Positions 1 to 6,094 are shown, counted from the first letter of the stretch. The stretch is DNA of 6,338 nt from an uncultured Curtobacterium sp. (GCA_913774725.1 CAJYIG010000135.1:1-6338); one strand, 5' to 3'. The notes: a model not told the origin generated them from the sequence alone. A program made the numbers and translations.

Positions 1-132
1 CTCGTGAAGGGCTACCTCGACTACGTCGTCACGCAGGACGCGCAGGAGGCCGCCGCGAAGGAGGCCAAGTCGGCCGCCCTCTCCTCCGACCTGTCGGAGA
101 AGGCCGCGAAGGCAGTCGCCTCCATCAAGTAA
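1..132 (+). CDS. pstS: Phosphate ABC transporter substrate-binding protein PstS, C-terminal end (partial)
   Basis: The window opens inside a reading frame that gives 43 residues, beginning LVKGYLDYVVTQDAQEAA and ending KAVASIK before a TAA stop. The Y(L/F)xYVxT motif, followed by an Ala/Lys-rich helix with a short 'LSSDLSEKA' turn, is how actinobacterial PstS proteins end. PstS is the exported phosphate-binding lipoprotein that delivers phosphate to the PstC-PstA channel. The call is strengthened by pstC, pstA and pstB following in the same direction. The start, signal peptide, lipobox and phosphate-binding residues lie outside the window and cannot be checked. A 232-nt gap with a strong hairpin separates it from pstC, which would allow more PstS than membrane components to be made. 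Confidence 0.88.
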   Translation, partial: LVKGYLDYVVTQDAQEAAAKEAKSAALSSDLSEKAAKAVASIK

Positions 133-144
133 GGCCCGCTGAGC

Positions 145-185
145 ACCCGGACGCCGGTCCCACCCATCCTGACCGGCGTCCGGGT
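145..185 (+). terminator. Perfect 15-bp hairpin between pstS and pstC (attenuator or processing site)
   Basis: The arms ACCCGGACGCCGGTC (145-159) and GACCGGCGTCCGGGT (171-185) are exact reverse complements with an 11-nt loop. It starts 12 nt after the pstS stop. The bases after it (TCTCGCCCGTCC) are not a U tract, as is common for actinobacterial terminators. Since pstC, pstA and pstB have no obvious promoter of their own, it most likely acts as a partial terminator, or as a 3' end stabilising the pstS message, and so keeps pstS expression above that of the channel genes. The hairpin is seen directly; the role is inferred. Confidence 0.75.
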
Positions 186-200
186 TCTCGCCCGTCCAGC

Positions 201-306
201 CCGGACGCAGCACCAGCAGCACCGGCCCGACCGGACGCAGCACCGGCCCGACCGGACGCAGCACCAGCACCACCGGCCCGACCGGACGCAGCACCAGCAC
301 CACCCC
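201..306 (+). repeat. Four-copy non-coding tandem repeat in the pstS-pstC gap
   Basis: Units begin CCGGACGCAGCACC at 201, 231, 252 and 282, with lengths of 30, 21, 30 and about 25 bases. The units differ by loss or gain of a 9-base AGCAGCACC/AGCACCACC block, which points to slippage. Full units end in GGCCCGA. No reading frame through it looks like protein and no start with a ribosome site uses it. Each unit contains CCGGACGC, which also occurs in the 5' arm of the hairpin just upstream (147-154) and is complementary to its 3' arm (176-183). Confidence 0.85.
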
Positions 307-364
307 CGTCGCCTCCCCCGGCCGCTCCTCCACGGAGCCCGGCCTCCCCTCCGACAGGAGTCCC

Positions 365-1315
365 ATGACGACCGCACCGGCCCAGCCAGGGGCCACCGTC
401 TCCCCCACCAAGCCGAAGGCCGTCGTCCGCGTCGGTGACCGGGTGTTCTCGACCGCCTCGGTGGTCGCCGGCAGCCTGATCCTCTTCGTGCTCGTGCTCG
501 TCGCCGCCTTCTTGGTCTGGCAGAGCATCCCCGCCTTCACGGCGAAGGTCGGCGAGCTGCCGAACAACGCTACGAGCTTCTGGGACTACGTCGGTCCGCT
601 CGTCTTCGGCACCGTCTACTCGGCCCTCATCGCGCTGGTCATCGCCGTGCCGCTCTCGCTCGGCATCGCGCTCTTCATCTCGCACTACGCACCGCGCCGC
701 ATCGCGCCGGTGCTCGGGTACGTCATCGACCTGCTGGCCGCGGTGCCGTCGGTCGTCTACGGCCTCTGGGGCATCGTGGTCCTCGCCCCGCTCCTCAAGC
801 CGTTCTACGGCTTCCTCAACGAGTACCTCGGCTGGTTCCCGCTGTTCTCCGGCCAGGTGTCCGGCACCGGCCGCACGATCCTGACGGCGTCGATCGTCCT
901 CGCGGTGATGGCGATCCCGATCATGACCGCGGTCATGCGTGAGATCTTCCTGCAGGCCCCGACCCTCAACGAGGAGGCCGCGCTCGCCCTCGGTGCGACG
1001 CGCTGGGAGATGATCCGCCTGTCGGTCCTGCCGTTCGCGAAGTCCGGCATCGTCTCGGCGATCATGCTCGGTCTCGGCCGTGCGCTGGGCGAGACGATGG
1101 CGATCGCCCTCGTGCTGTCCGTCTCGACGAACGTCACCTTCCAGATGCTGACGTCGCTGAACCCCTCGACGATCGCGGCGAACATCGCCCTGCAGTTCGC
1201 CGAGGCGTCGGGCACGGCCCTGAACGCGCTGGTCGCGTCGGGTCTGATCCTCTTCGTCATCACCCTGGTCATCAACATGCTGGCGCGCTACATCGTGCGC
1301 AAGCGGGTCTCCTGA
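365..1315 (+). CDS. pstC: Phosphate ABC transporter permease PstC
   Basis: This 316-residue inner-membrane subunit pairs with PstA to form the phosphate channel. After a roughly 30-residue polar N-terminus it shows six hydrophobic segments near residues 33-53, 77-104, 115-143, 172-192, 226-250 and 288-308. The ABC-permease EAA loop that docks on the ATPase is EEAALALGATRWEMIRLSVLP at about 203-223. The PstC/PstA family signature GRALGETMA follows at 238-246. The length is normal for the family. The start is supported by AGGAG at 356-360, four bases before the ATG. The gene ends 13 bases before pstA, and its TGA merges into the pstA ribosome site, so the two are probably translated together. 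Confidence 0.97.
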   Translation: MTTAPAQPGATVSPTKPKAVVRVGDRVFSTASVVAGSLILFVLVLVAAFLVWQSIPAFTAKVGELPNNATSFWDYVGPLVFGTVYSALIALVIAVPLSLGIALFISHYAPRRIAPVLGYVIDLLAAVPSVVYGLWGIVVLAPLLKPFYGFLNEYLGWFPLFSGQVSGTGRTILTASIVLAVMAIPIMTAVMREIFLQAPTLNEEAALALGATRWEMIRLSVLPFAKSGIVSAIMLGLGRALGETMAIALVLSVSTNVTFQMLTSLNPSTIAANIALQFAEASGTALNALVASGLILFVITLVINMLARYIVRKRVS

Positions 1316-1328
1316 GAGGTCACGCCCG

Positions 1329-2414
1329 ATGTCCCTCGCCCTCCGTCAGACCGGCACCGCCGGCAACGTCTACGCCAACGGCAAGCTGCACAAGTCCGTG
1401 CCGTGGCTCCTGCTCATCGGCTCCTGGGTCGCCCTGATCGCGGTCTTCGCCCTGCTGAACGCGGGCGGCGCGGTGAAGGACTTCAACGTCGTCGCCGCCC
1501 TGTTCCTCGGCACCGTCCTGTTCGACGTCCTCATCGTCGTCGTGTCACGCATCGTCGAGGGCGGGCGCAAGGCGGTCGACCGGCTGATCACCTCGCTGGT
1601 GGTCACGGCGTTCGTCATCGCGGTGCTGCCGCTGGTGTCGCTGCTCTGGACCGTCCTGGCCGACGGCCTCGCCCGCTTCGACGCCCAGTACTTCAACTCC
1701 TCGATGCGCGGCGTCATCTCCGACGGCGGCGGCGCACTGCACGCCCTGATCGGCACGCTCGAGATCACGCTGTTCGCCGCGCTCATCTCGGTGCCGATCG
1801 GCCTGCTCACCTCGATCTACCTGGTCGAGTACGGCAAGGGCGCCCTGGCGAAGGGCATCACGTTCTTCGTGGACGTCATGACGGGCATCCCGTCGATCGT
1901 CGCCGGTCTCTTCGCCTACTCGCTGTTCGCGCTGTTCCTCGGCCCGGGCGCCCGCTTCGGCCTCGTCGGCTCGATCGCGCTGAGCGTGCTGATGATCCCC
2001 GTCGTCGTCCGCTCGACCGAGGAGGTCCTGAAGATCGTCCCGATGGAGCTCCGCGAGGCTTCGTACGCCCTGGGCGTGCCGAAGTACCTGACGATCCTCA
2101 AGGTGGTGCTGCCGACGAGCCTCGCGGGCATCACGACGGGCGTCATGCTGTCGATCGCCCGCGTCATCGGTGAGACCGCGCCGCTGCTGGTCACGGCCGG
2201 CTTCACCGCGAGCATGAACTACGACCTGTTCAAGAACCCGATGATGACGCTGCCGGTGTTCGCGTACACGCAGTACTCGCAGCAGGGCGCCAACCCGGTG
2301 CCGTTCGTCGACCGGGCCTGGACCGCGGCGCTCGTGCTCATCCTCATCGTGATGCTGCTCAACCTGCTCGCCCGCTTCATCACCCGACTCTTCGCCCCCA
2401 AGCTCCCCCGCTAG
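1329..2414 (+). CDS. pstA: Phosphate ABC transporter permease PstA
   Basis: This is the second channel subunit of the Pst system, 361 residues. The core has six membrane segments between about residues 86 and 350. Its EAA loop is [20 protein letters not shown] (241-260), followed by LP, and the family signature [11 protein letters not shown] lies at 277-287. Ahead of the core are two additional hydrophobic segments at about 25-45 and 53-73, which make it longer than the roughly 300-residue proteobacterial PstA. As far as I know this is typical of actinobacterial PstA, not a fusion. The start fits GAGAGG at 1314-1319, which overlaps the pstC stop. A 49-nt gap without notable structure separates it from pstB. 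Confidence 0.96.
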   Translation: MSLALRQTGTAGNVYANGKLHKSVPWLLLIGSWVALIAVFALLNAGGAVKDFNVVAALFLGTVLFDVLIVVVSRIVEGGRKAVDRLITSLVVTAFVIAVLPLVSLLWTVLADGLARFDAQYFNSSMRGVISDGGGALHALIGTLEITLFAALISVPIGLLTSIYLVEYGKGALAKGITFFVDVMTGIPSIVAGLFAYSLFALFLGPGARFGLVGSIALSVLMIPVVVRSTEEVLKIVPMELREASYALGVPKYLTILKVVLPTSLAGITTGVMLSIARVIGETAPLLVTAGFTASMNYDLFKNPMMTLPVFAYTQYSQQGANPVPFVDRAWTAALVLILIVMLLNLLARFITRLFAPKLPR

Positions 2415-2463
2415 CGCCGAGCGCCAGCGAAGCGGCAACTCCACCCACCCCGAAGGAAACCAC

Positions 2464-3243
2464 GTGTCCAAGCGCATCGAGGTCGACGGCCTCAACGTCT
2501 ACTACTCGAAGTTCAAGGCCGTCGAGGGCGTCGACATGACGATCGAGCCCCGCACCGTCACCGCCTTCATCGGCCCGTCGGGCTGCGGCAAGTCCACCTT
2601 CCTCCGCACGCTCAACCGCATGCACGAGGTCATCCCCGGTGCGTACGTCGAGGGCTCCGTCAAGATCGACGGCGACGACCTGTACGGCCAGGGCGTCGAT
2701 CCGGTGCTCGTCCGTCGCCAGGTCGGCATGGTCTTCCAGCGCCCGAACCCGTTCCCGACGATGTCGATCCGCGACAACGTGCTCGCGGGCGTGAAGCTCA
2801 ACAACAAGCGCGTCTCGAAGTCGGAGAGCGACGACATCGTCGAGCGCTCCCTGCAGGGCGCGAACCTGTGGAACGAGGTCAAGGACCGCCTCGAGAAGCC
2901 CGGCATGGGGCTCTCCGGTGGGCAGCAGCAGCGTCTGTGCATCGCCCGCGCGATCGCGGTGCAGCCGGACGTCCTGCTCATGGACGAGCCGTGCTCGGCC
3001 CTCGACCCGATCTCGACGCTCGCGATCGAGGACCTCATCGAGGAGCTCAAGAAGGACTTCACGATCGTGATCGTCACGCACAACATGCAGCAGGCGTCGC
3101 GCGTCAGCGACAAGACCGCGTTCTTCAACATCGCGGGCACCGGTGCGCCGGGCAAGCTCATCGAGTTCGACGACACCGCGACGATCTTCTCGAACCCGTC
3201 CGTGCAGGCGACCGAGGACTACGTCTCGGGTCGCTTCGGGTGA
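2464..3243 (+). CDS. pstB: Phosphate ABC transporter ATP-binding protein PstB
   Basis: This is the cytoplasmic ATPase that powers phosphate uptake through PstC-PstA, 259 residues with every catalytic motif intact. Walker A is GPSGCGKST (37-45), the Q-loop glutamine is at 92 in FQRPNPFP, the ABC signature is LSGGQQQR (150-157), Walker B is VLLMDEP (170-176) with D174 and catalytic E175, the D-loop is SALD (178-181) and the switch histidine is H206 in [17 protein letters not shown] (51-60) and the C-terminal [10 protein letters not shown] are PstB hallmarks. A short insert (about 222-231, [10 protein letters not shown]) before LIEF is usual in actinobacteria. The start is GTG, chosen because AAGGA (2453-2457) lies six bases upstream. 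It is the last gene of the operon in view; phoU does not follow. Confidence 0.97.
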   Translation: MSKRIEVDGLNVYYSKFKAVEGVDMTIEPRTVTAFIGPSGCGKSTFLRTLNRMHEVIPGAYVEGSVKIDGDDLYGQGVDPVLVRRQVGMVFQRPNPFPTMSIRDNVLAGVKLNNKRVSKSESDDIVERSLQGANLWNEVKDRLEKPGMGLSGGQQQRLCIARAIAVQPDVLLMDEPCSALDPISTLAIEDLIEELKKDFTIVIVTHNMQQASRVSDKTAFFNIAGTGAPGKLIEFDDTATIFSNPSVQATEDYVSGRFG

Positions 3244-3276
3244 TCGGCGCCCGGTCCGTCTCCTGACGGTCGGCCT

Positions 3277-3318
3277 GGAGGCCCGGTGCACGTCCGCCAC
3301 GGACGGCACCGGGCCTCC
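3277..3318 (+). terminator. Long hairpin downstream of pstB
   Basis: GGAGGCCCGGTGC (3277-3289) pairs exactly with GCACCGGGCCTCC (3306-3318). Inside, CGTCC (3291-3295) pairs with GGACG (3301-3305) around a 5-nt loop, leaving one bulged A at 3290, for 18 pairs in total. It lies 34 nt after the pstB stop and has no U tract. A smaller hairpin, CCGTC/GACGG (3256-3269), precedes it. The most natural role is to end the pst transcript before the convergent rskA gene. Confidence 0.8.
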
Positions 3319-3346
3319 CGTCGTCGCGGGCGCGGTGCGCGACGCA

Positions 3347-3383
3347 GAACGGCGGGCAGCGGATGATCCGCTGCCCGCCGTTC
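3347..3383 (-). terminator. 17-bp hairpin downstream of rskA, usable from both strands
   Basis: GAACGGCGGGCAGCGGA (3347-3363) and TCCGCTGCCCGCCGTTC (3367-3383) are perfect reverse complements separated by only three bases (TGA). On the minus strand it begins nine bases after the rskA stop, the expected place for the sigK-rskA terminator. Because the stem is symmetric it would also stop any pst read-through, so it probably insulates both operons. Confidence 0.8.
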
Positions 3384-3392
3384 GCGTGGTCG

Positions 3393-4310
3393 CTACGCCT
3401 GGGTCGTGGGGACGGCCATGAGCGGCGTCGAGGTCGGCTGGTCGGACCCGCCCTCGGGCTCGACCGTCATGCCGATCGCGTCGCCGGGGGTCAGGTCGCC
3501 CTCGAGGACCGCCGTGTGCACGCCGTTCCGGGCACCGTCGACGAGGCCGGCCGGCATCACCTTCGTGCCCTCGGAGCCGATGTACCAGAGCTCGTAGGTC
3601 TTGCCCGCCGGAGCCTGCTCGACGCCGTCGAGGATGACCGCGGACTTGCCGACGTCGTGCGACCAGACCACCGTCGCCGAGCCGCCACCGGGGACCTTCG
3701 CGGTCGTGCGTTGGAAGTCGGACGCTGCGTAGATCGAGTCGAGCGTGCCCGAGGCCTGCGTGGTGCCCGTGCCGGAGCCGTCGGACTGGCCGAAGCCCGT
3801 GCCCACGCCGAGTCCGACGCCGAGGAACACCACCGCGACCGCTGCCGCGGCGGTCAGGGCGGCCGCCGGACGCTGGAACCAGCGACGGCGGGCCCTCGCC
3901 GATGCCGCGCCCGCTCCGTCCGCAGCGGCGGGAGCCGTCCCGAACGCCACGACGTTCGCGGTGTCGGCCACCTGCGCGGGGGCGGGAGCCGCACCGACGA
4001 CGGGGGCGGGCGACGGGGTGGACGCGAGCGGGGCCTCCAGGCCGACGACCGGAGCCGCGGCGTCCGAGGGAGCCGCCTGCGGGGTCCGGGCGATCTGCGC
4101 CATCAGCGAGGCCTTGAGCGACGCGGGCGGCTCGATCGGTTCGACGGCGTACGCGAGCTGCAGGGCGGTCTCGCGGAGCGAGTCCGCCTCCGCCTGCAGC
4201 TCCGGCGAGGTCGTCAGGGCGTGCTCGAGGAGCGCGCGCTCGTCGTCCGACAGGGCGTCCAGGGCGTGCGACCCGGTGAGCAGGGCAGGGTCGTCGTGCC
4301 GTTCGGTCAT
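3393..4310 (-). CDS. rskA: Membrane anti-sigma factor, RskA type
   Basis: This is the predicted anti-sigma factor that holds the SigK-like sigma encoded just upstream; 305 residues. Domains in order: an N-terminal cytoplasmic helical sigma-binding region (about 5-75, with ALDALSDDERALLEHAL); a long Ala/Pro/Val linker (about 77-140); a basic RARRRWFQR stretch (139-147); one membrane helix (about 149-171); and an extracytoplasmic RskA C-terminal domain (about 188-300) with TATVVWSHD-like, YELWYIG and MTVEPEGGSDQPT motifs, as in Mycobacterium RskA. There is no cysteine, so no zinc HxxxCxxC motif. Such proteins are usually released by regulated proteolysis within and beside the membrane, but no protease is in this window. 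Its ATG overlaps the sigK stop (ATGA, 4307-4310), indicating coupled translation. It is longer than mycobacterial RskA (about 230 residues), mostly because of the linker. Confidence 0.87.
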   Translation of the reverse strand: MTERHDDPALLTGSHALDALSDDERALLEHALTTSPELQAEADSLRETALQLAYAVEPIEPPASLKASLMAQIARTPQAAPSDAAAPVVGLEAPLASTPSPAPVVGAAPAPAQVADTANVVAFGTAPAAADGAGAASARARRRWFQRPAAALTAAAAVAVVFLGVGLGVGTGFGQSDGSGTGTTQASGTLDSIYAASDFQRTTAKVPGGGSATVVWSHDVGKSAVILDGVEQAPAGKTYELWYIGSEGTKVMPAGLVDGARNGVHTAVLEGDLTPGDAIGMTVEPEGGSDQPTSTPLMAVPTTQA

Positions 4311-4906
4311 GACGTCACCCCCATCTCGTCTCGGAGTCGGATCATCCCGTCACGCAGACGGGTCTTGACGGTGCCGATCGGGACACCGAGCCGTTCGGCC
4401 ATCTCGCTGTGCGAGTAGCCGCCGTAGTACGCGAGCTGCACCGCCTGCCGTTGGAACTCGGTGAGCTTGCCGAGTGCCCGGCTGACCCGTTCGTGCTCGA
4501 TCCGGATCTCGACCGACTCGGAGACCTGGTCGAAACCGGACTCCAGGTCGCGGATGCCGATCTTGGTGTCCCGGTCGTGCGACGCCTGCGACGCGCGGAC
4601 CCGGTCGACCGCGCGACGGTGGGCCATGGTGAGCACCCAGCTGGCGGCGGTGCCGCGTGCACGGTCGAAGCGGGTGGCCTGCTGCCAGACCTCGAGGAAG
4701 ACCTCCTGCGCGACCTCCTCGGACTGGGCGCGGTCCTTCAGGAGGCGCGTCACCAGACCGAGTACACGGCCGGACAGGGCGTCGTAGAGGTCGGAGAAGG
4801 CTGCCTGGTCGCCGTCGGCGACGCGGGCGAGCAGATCGTCGGGCGACACGGGGGTGGGCTCGGTGGAGCTCCAGGCCTCGGTGTCGTGTTCCACGAGCGC
4901 AAGCAT
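4307..4906 (-). CDS. sigK: ECF RNA polymerase sigma factor, SigK type
   Basis: This 199-residue alternative sigma factor directs RNA polymerase to a stress regulon under control of the co-encoded anti-sigma factor. Region sigma-2 spans about 34-105 (FSDLYDALSGRVLGLV, then QSEEVAQEVFLEVWQQATRF, then ASWVLTMAHRRAVDRVR). Region sigma-4 spans about 138-195, with the helix-turn-helix GYSHSEMAERLGVPIGTVKTRL at 163-184 in two contiguous parts (GYSHSEMAERLGV, then PIGTVKTRL). Tryptophan and the AHRRAVDRVR motif in region 2 match the SigK/ECF19 group. I chose the ATG at 4906 because a strong AGGAGGG (4916-4922) lies nine bases upstream; ATGs further upstream (4945, 4933) lack such a site. It has no cysteine. 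SigL-like naming is possible, but the RskA-type partner favours SigK. Confidence 0.88.
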   Translation of the reverse strand: MLALVEHDTEAWSSTEPTPVSPDDLLARVADGDQAAFSDLYDALSGRVLGLVTRLLKDRAQSEEVAQEVFLEVWQQATRFDRARGTAASWVLTMAHRRAVDRVRASQASHDRDTKIGIRDLESGFDQVSESVEIRIEHERVSRALGKLTEFQRQAVQLAYYGGYSHSEMAERLGVPIGTVKTRLRDGMIRLRDEMGVTS

Positions 4907-4915
4907 TGCAGGTTT

Positions 4916-4922
4916 CCCTCCT
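4916..4922 (-). promoter_or_regulatory. Ribosome binding site that fixes the sigK start
   Basis: On the minus strand AGGAGGG is followed by nine bases and then the ATG at 4906. It is close to the full anti-16S complement. It argues against the longer readings, which would start 9 to 15 codons earlier and place this site inside the coding region. Confidence 0.8.
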
Positions 4923-5195
4923 CTCGGTGGCATTGCGTCCGACATGTGCAATCACTTCGCAGGTCGGGGTCGGTTCGGATCCTCGCGGCGGTGGAGTCAG
5001 GGCGAGGGCCGCACGGCCCGCAGGGAATTGACCGGCGGGTACCGGACCGGGTCGAGCGGGCCCTCGCTGTGACGTCCGCGAGGAGCGTCACACCCTCTGT
5101 TCGGCACCGTCGCCCGAGCGGATTGGGCGGAGCCGCGTCGTCCTCGTGTCCGGGGCACGCCCGGCCGCGCATCGTGTCCACCGAGAGTGAACACG
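4923..5195. other. Non-coding upstream region of sigK
   Basis: I see no credible protein gene in this stretch on either strand. Open frames here have no ribosome sites and run into the antisense of sigK. The region should hold the sigK promoter, but no -35/-10 pair is clear. Notable are a TGTGACG/CGTCACA palindrome at 5068-5092 and a loosely paired GCGAGGGCC/GGCCCTCGC (5002-5010 with 5059-5067). Confidence 0.6.
5068..5092. promoter_or_regulatory. 25-bp palindrome, possible operator or small hairpin
   Basis: TGTGACG (5068-5074) and CGTCACA (5086-5092) are exact inverted copies with an 11-nt centre. The outer TGTGA/TCACA resembles CRP-family half-sites, but the spacing is far too wide (15 bases between the TGTGA and TCACA halves, not 6). 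It sits between the divergent sigK gene and the RNA candidate at 5232, so a regulator binding here could affect both. The palindrome is seen; the function is unknown. Confidence 0.4.
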
Positions 5196-5225
5196 GCGAC
5201 GCGCACAGCACGTGTCTCGTAGAAT
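5196..5225 (+). promoter_or_regulatory. Predicted promoter of the structured RNA
   Basis: TAGAAT at 5220-5225 is one base from the consensus -10 and is the best such element in the gene-free stretch. GCGACG at 5196-5201, 18 bases upstream, is a weak -35 (it keeps the central GAC). Transcription would begin near 5232, just where the RNA's closing helix starts. The spacer contains CACGTG. Confidence 0.55.
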
Positions 5226-5231
5226 TGATCT

Positions 5232-5311
5232 CGCCGGGCCGCAGCAAGCCCCGGGCTCCAAAATTCGCCGCTTCGAGCGGCCTCGCGCCGAGAGGCGCTT
5301 CTGCGGCCCGG
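5232..5311 (+). ncRNA. Candidate structured RNA or orphan 5' leader with a four-helix junction
   Basis: By hand folding, an 11-bp closing helix forms from CCGGGCCGCAG (5234-5244) and CTGCGGCCCGG (5301-5311), all Watson-Crick. Inside it are three hairpins: AGCC/GGCT (5247-5257, triloop), GCCGCT/AGCGGC (5267-5281, loop UCG) and GCGCC/GGCGC (5285-5298) closed by a GAGA tetraloop of the GNRA class. An unpaired CCAAAATTC (5258-5266) stands out as an AT island in GC-rich DNA. The predicted start from the TAGAAT element falls at the base of the closing helix. No plausible gene with a ribosome site follows: an ATG at 5319 lacks one. I do not recognise it as SRP RNA, tmRNA, RNase P RNA or 6S RNA. It could be a free small RNA or the leader of a gene that has been lost. 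The 3' end is not defined. Confidence 0.55.
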
Positions 5312-5359
5312 TCTTCGCATGTCCGGGGGCGGTCACGCCGTGCGCTCGCCTGTGATCGT

Positions 5360-5416
5360 CGCGGTCGTCGCGGTCGCAGTGGTCGTCGCGGTCGTCGTCG
5401 CGGTCGCAGTGGTCGT
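5360..5416. repeat. Two-copy GTC/GCG tandem repeat
   Basis: Copy one (5360-5386, 27 bases) and copy two (5387-5416, 30 bases) are identical except for one extra GTC triplet in copy two. Each ends in GCGGTCGCAGTGGTCGT. Both are built of shorter GTCGTCGCG-like units. Read in the plus frame beginning at 5354 it gives an Arg/Gly/Ser string (DRRGRRGRSGRRG and onward); read from the ATG at 5319 it gives a Val/Ala string. Neither frame has a supported start, so I annotate it as a repeat and not as a gene. Confidence 0.75.
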
Positions 5417-5426
5417 GCCCGGTCTG

Positions 5427-5454
5427 GAGGCGCGGCGTCGCTCCGCCCCGCCTC
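5427..5454 (-). terminator. Hairpin just after the 209-residue protein gene
   Basis: GAGGCGCGGCG (5427-5437) pairs with CGCCCCGCCTC (5444-5454) at ten of eleven positions (one C-C mismatch) around a 6-nt loop. On the minus strand it begins four bases after the TGA of the gene ending at 5459, the expected place for its terminator. There is no U tract. Confidence 0.6.
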
Positions 5455-5458
5455 GCAC

Positions 5459-6088
5459 TCAGTCCAGGCTGTCGCGACGCCAGAGCGCCGCCGCCTCCGT
5501 CAGGTCGGCCGCCAGCTCCGTCAGCCGCAGCGCTCGACGGGTCAGCTCGGTCGCGCGCTCCCCCGCCGTCAGGTCCGCGTCGTCCGCCACCGAGGTCGCA
5601 CCCGCGGCGGTCAGTCGGCAGAACGCCGCCCCGCGGTCGAGCGCCACCGCGAGGTCACCCGTGTACAGCCCGTGCAGGATGCTGTCCGCCAGGGTCAGGA
5701 CCTCCGCTGGACCCGTCGGCTGTTCGGCGCCCGCGACGGCCTCGTCGATGGTGCCGATCTGCGCCGTGCCCCGCTCGAAGAAGTACGCGATCTCGTCCGG
5801 GTTCTGCCGGATCACGACCCGCACGAGGTAGATCCGCCACAGCGCGCCGGGGAGCGTGTGCGCGCCGACGCGTGCCCACAGCTCGGCGATCGCGTCGATG
5901 CCGTGCACGTCCGTGTAGGTCACGAGCCGCTCGACCACCGCCGGGTCCGGGTCCTGCCGGACGCGGTGCAGCAACGCGTTCGCCGTCTCGTGCGCGACAC
6001 GGTTCACCAGGGCCGGGTCGTCGCCGCCCTGGATCGCGGCGAACTCCTGGTCGGTGAAGTGGACGGGACGGTGGTGATCGCGAGGCAC
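5459..6088 (-). CDS. Conserved-looking 209-residue soluble protein of unknown function
   Basis: The protein starts MPRDHHRPVHFTDQEFAAI and is rich in helices throughout. It has no signal peptide, membrane segment or metal-binding cluster. Distinct stretches are VNRVAHETANALLHRVRQ (28-45), GIDAIAELWARVGAHTLPGALW (63-84, shown as GIDAIAELWAR then VGAHTLPGALW), FFERGTAQIGTIDEAVAGA (103-121) and AFCRLTAAGATSVADD (155-170). The single cysteine is C157. I recall similar proteins in Microbacteriaceae carrying the unsupported name 'DNA-directed RNA polymerase subunit beta'; it has no resemblance to RpoB, and the recollection is unverified. I chose the GTG at 6088: the residues ahead of it look like noise, and a TACACT element lies seven bases upstream, implying leaderless translation. 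An upstream GTG at 6184 is possible but less likely. Confidence 0.8.
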   Translation of the reverse strand: MPRDHHRPVHFTDQEFAAIQGGDDPALVNRVAHETANALLHRVRQDPDPAVVERLVTYTDVHGIDAIAELWARVGAHTLPGALWRIYLVRVVIRQNPDEIAYFFERGTAQIGTIDEAVAGAEQPTGPAEVLTLADSILHGLYTGDLAVALDRGAAFCRLTAAGATSVADDADLTAGERATELTRRALRLTELAADLTEAAALWRRDSLD

Positions 6089-6094
6089 CCGGCG

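Noticed and set aside
201..306. CRISPR array
   Set aside because: The units are contiguous and slip-related with no unique spacers, and no cas gene is near.
21..685. Minus-strand open frames over the pstS-pstC gap and the start of pstC
   Set aside because: They are low-complexity translations of the tandem repeat and of the complement of pstC, without ribosome sites or recognisable domains.
2415..2463. Internal promoter or regulatory hairpin between pstA and pstB
   Set aside because: Only the pstB ribosome site is recognisable; no -10/-35 pair or stable stem is visible in these 49 bases.
4973..4979. CCGAACC on the minus strand as a SigK-type -10 for self-regulation of sigK
   Set aside because: It resembles the CCGAAT reported for mycobacterial SigK, but no acceptable CCATCC-like -35 lies at 15-19 bases upstream (best match GACTCC, three of six).
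5028..5033. TTGACC as a plus-strand -35 element
   Set aside because: No TANNNT element lies at a usable distance downstream.
5035..5044. GCGGGTACCG shared with 6156-6165 as a common promoter or regulatory element
   Set aside because: A single ten-base GC-rich match around GGTACC is weak, and the flanking bases do not agree.
5319..5831. Plus-strand open frame starting MSGGGHAV with a Val/Ala-rich stretch like a membrane helix
   Set aside because: There is no ribosome site before its ATG. The hydrophobic stretch is an artefact of the GTC/GCG repeat, and the rest is antisense to the convincing minus-strand gene at 5459-6088.
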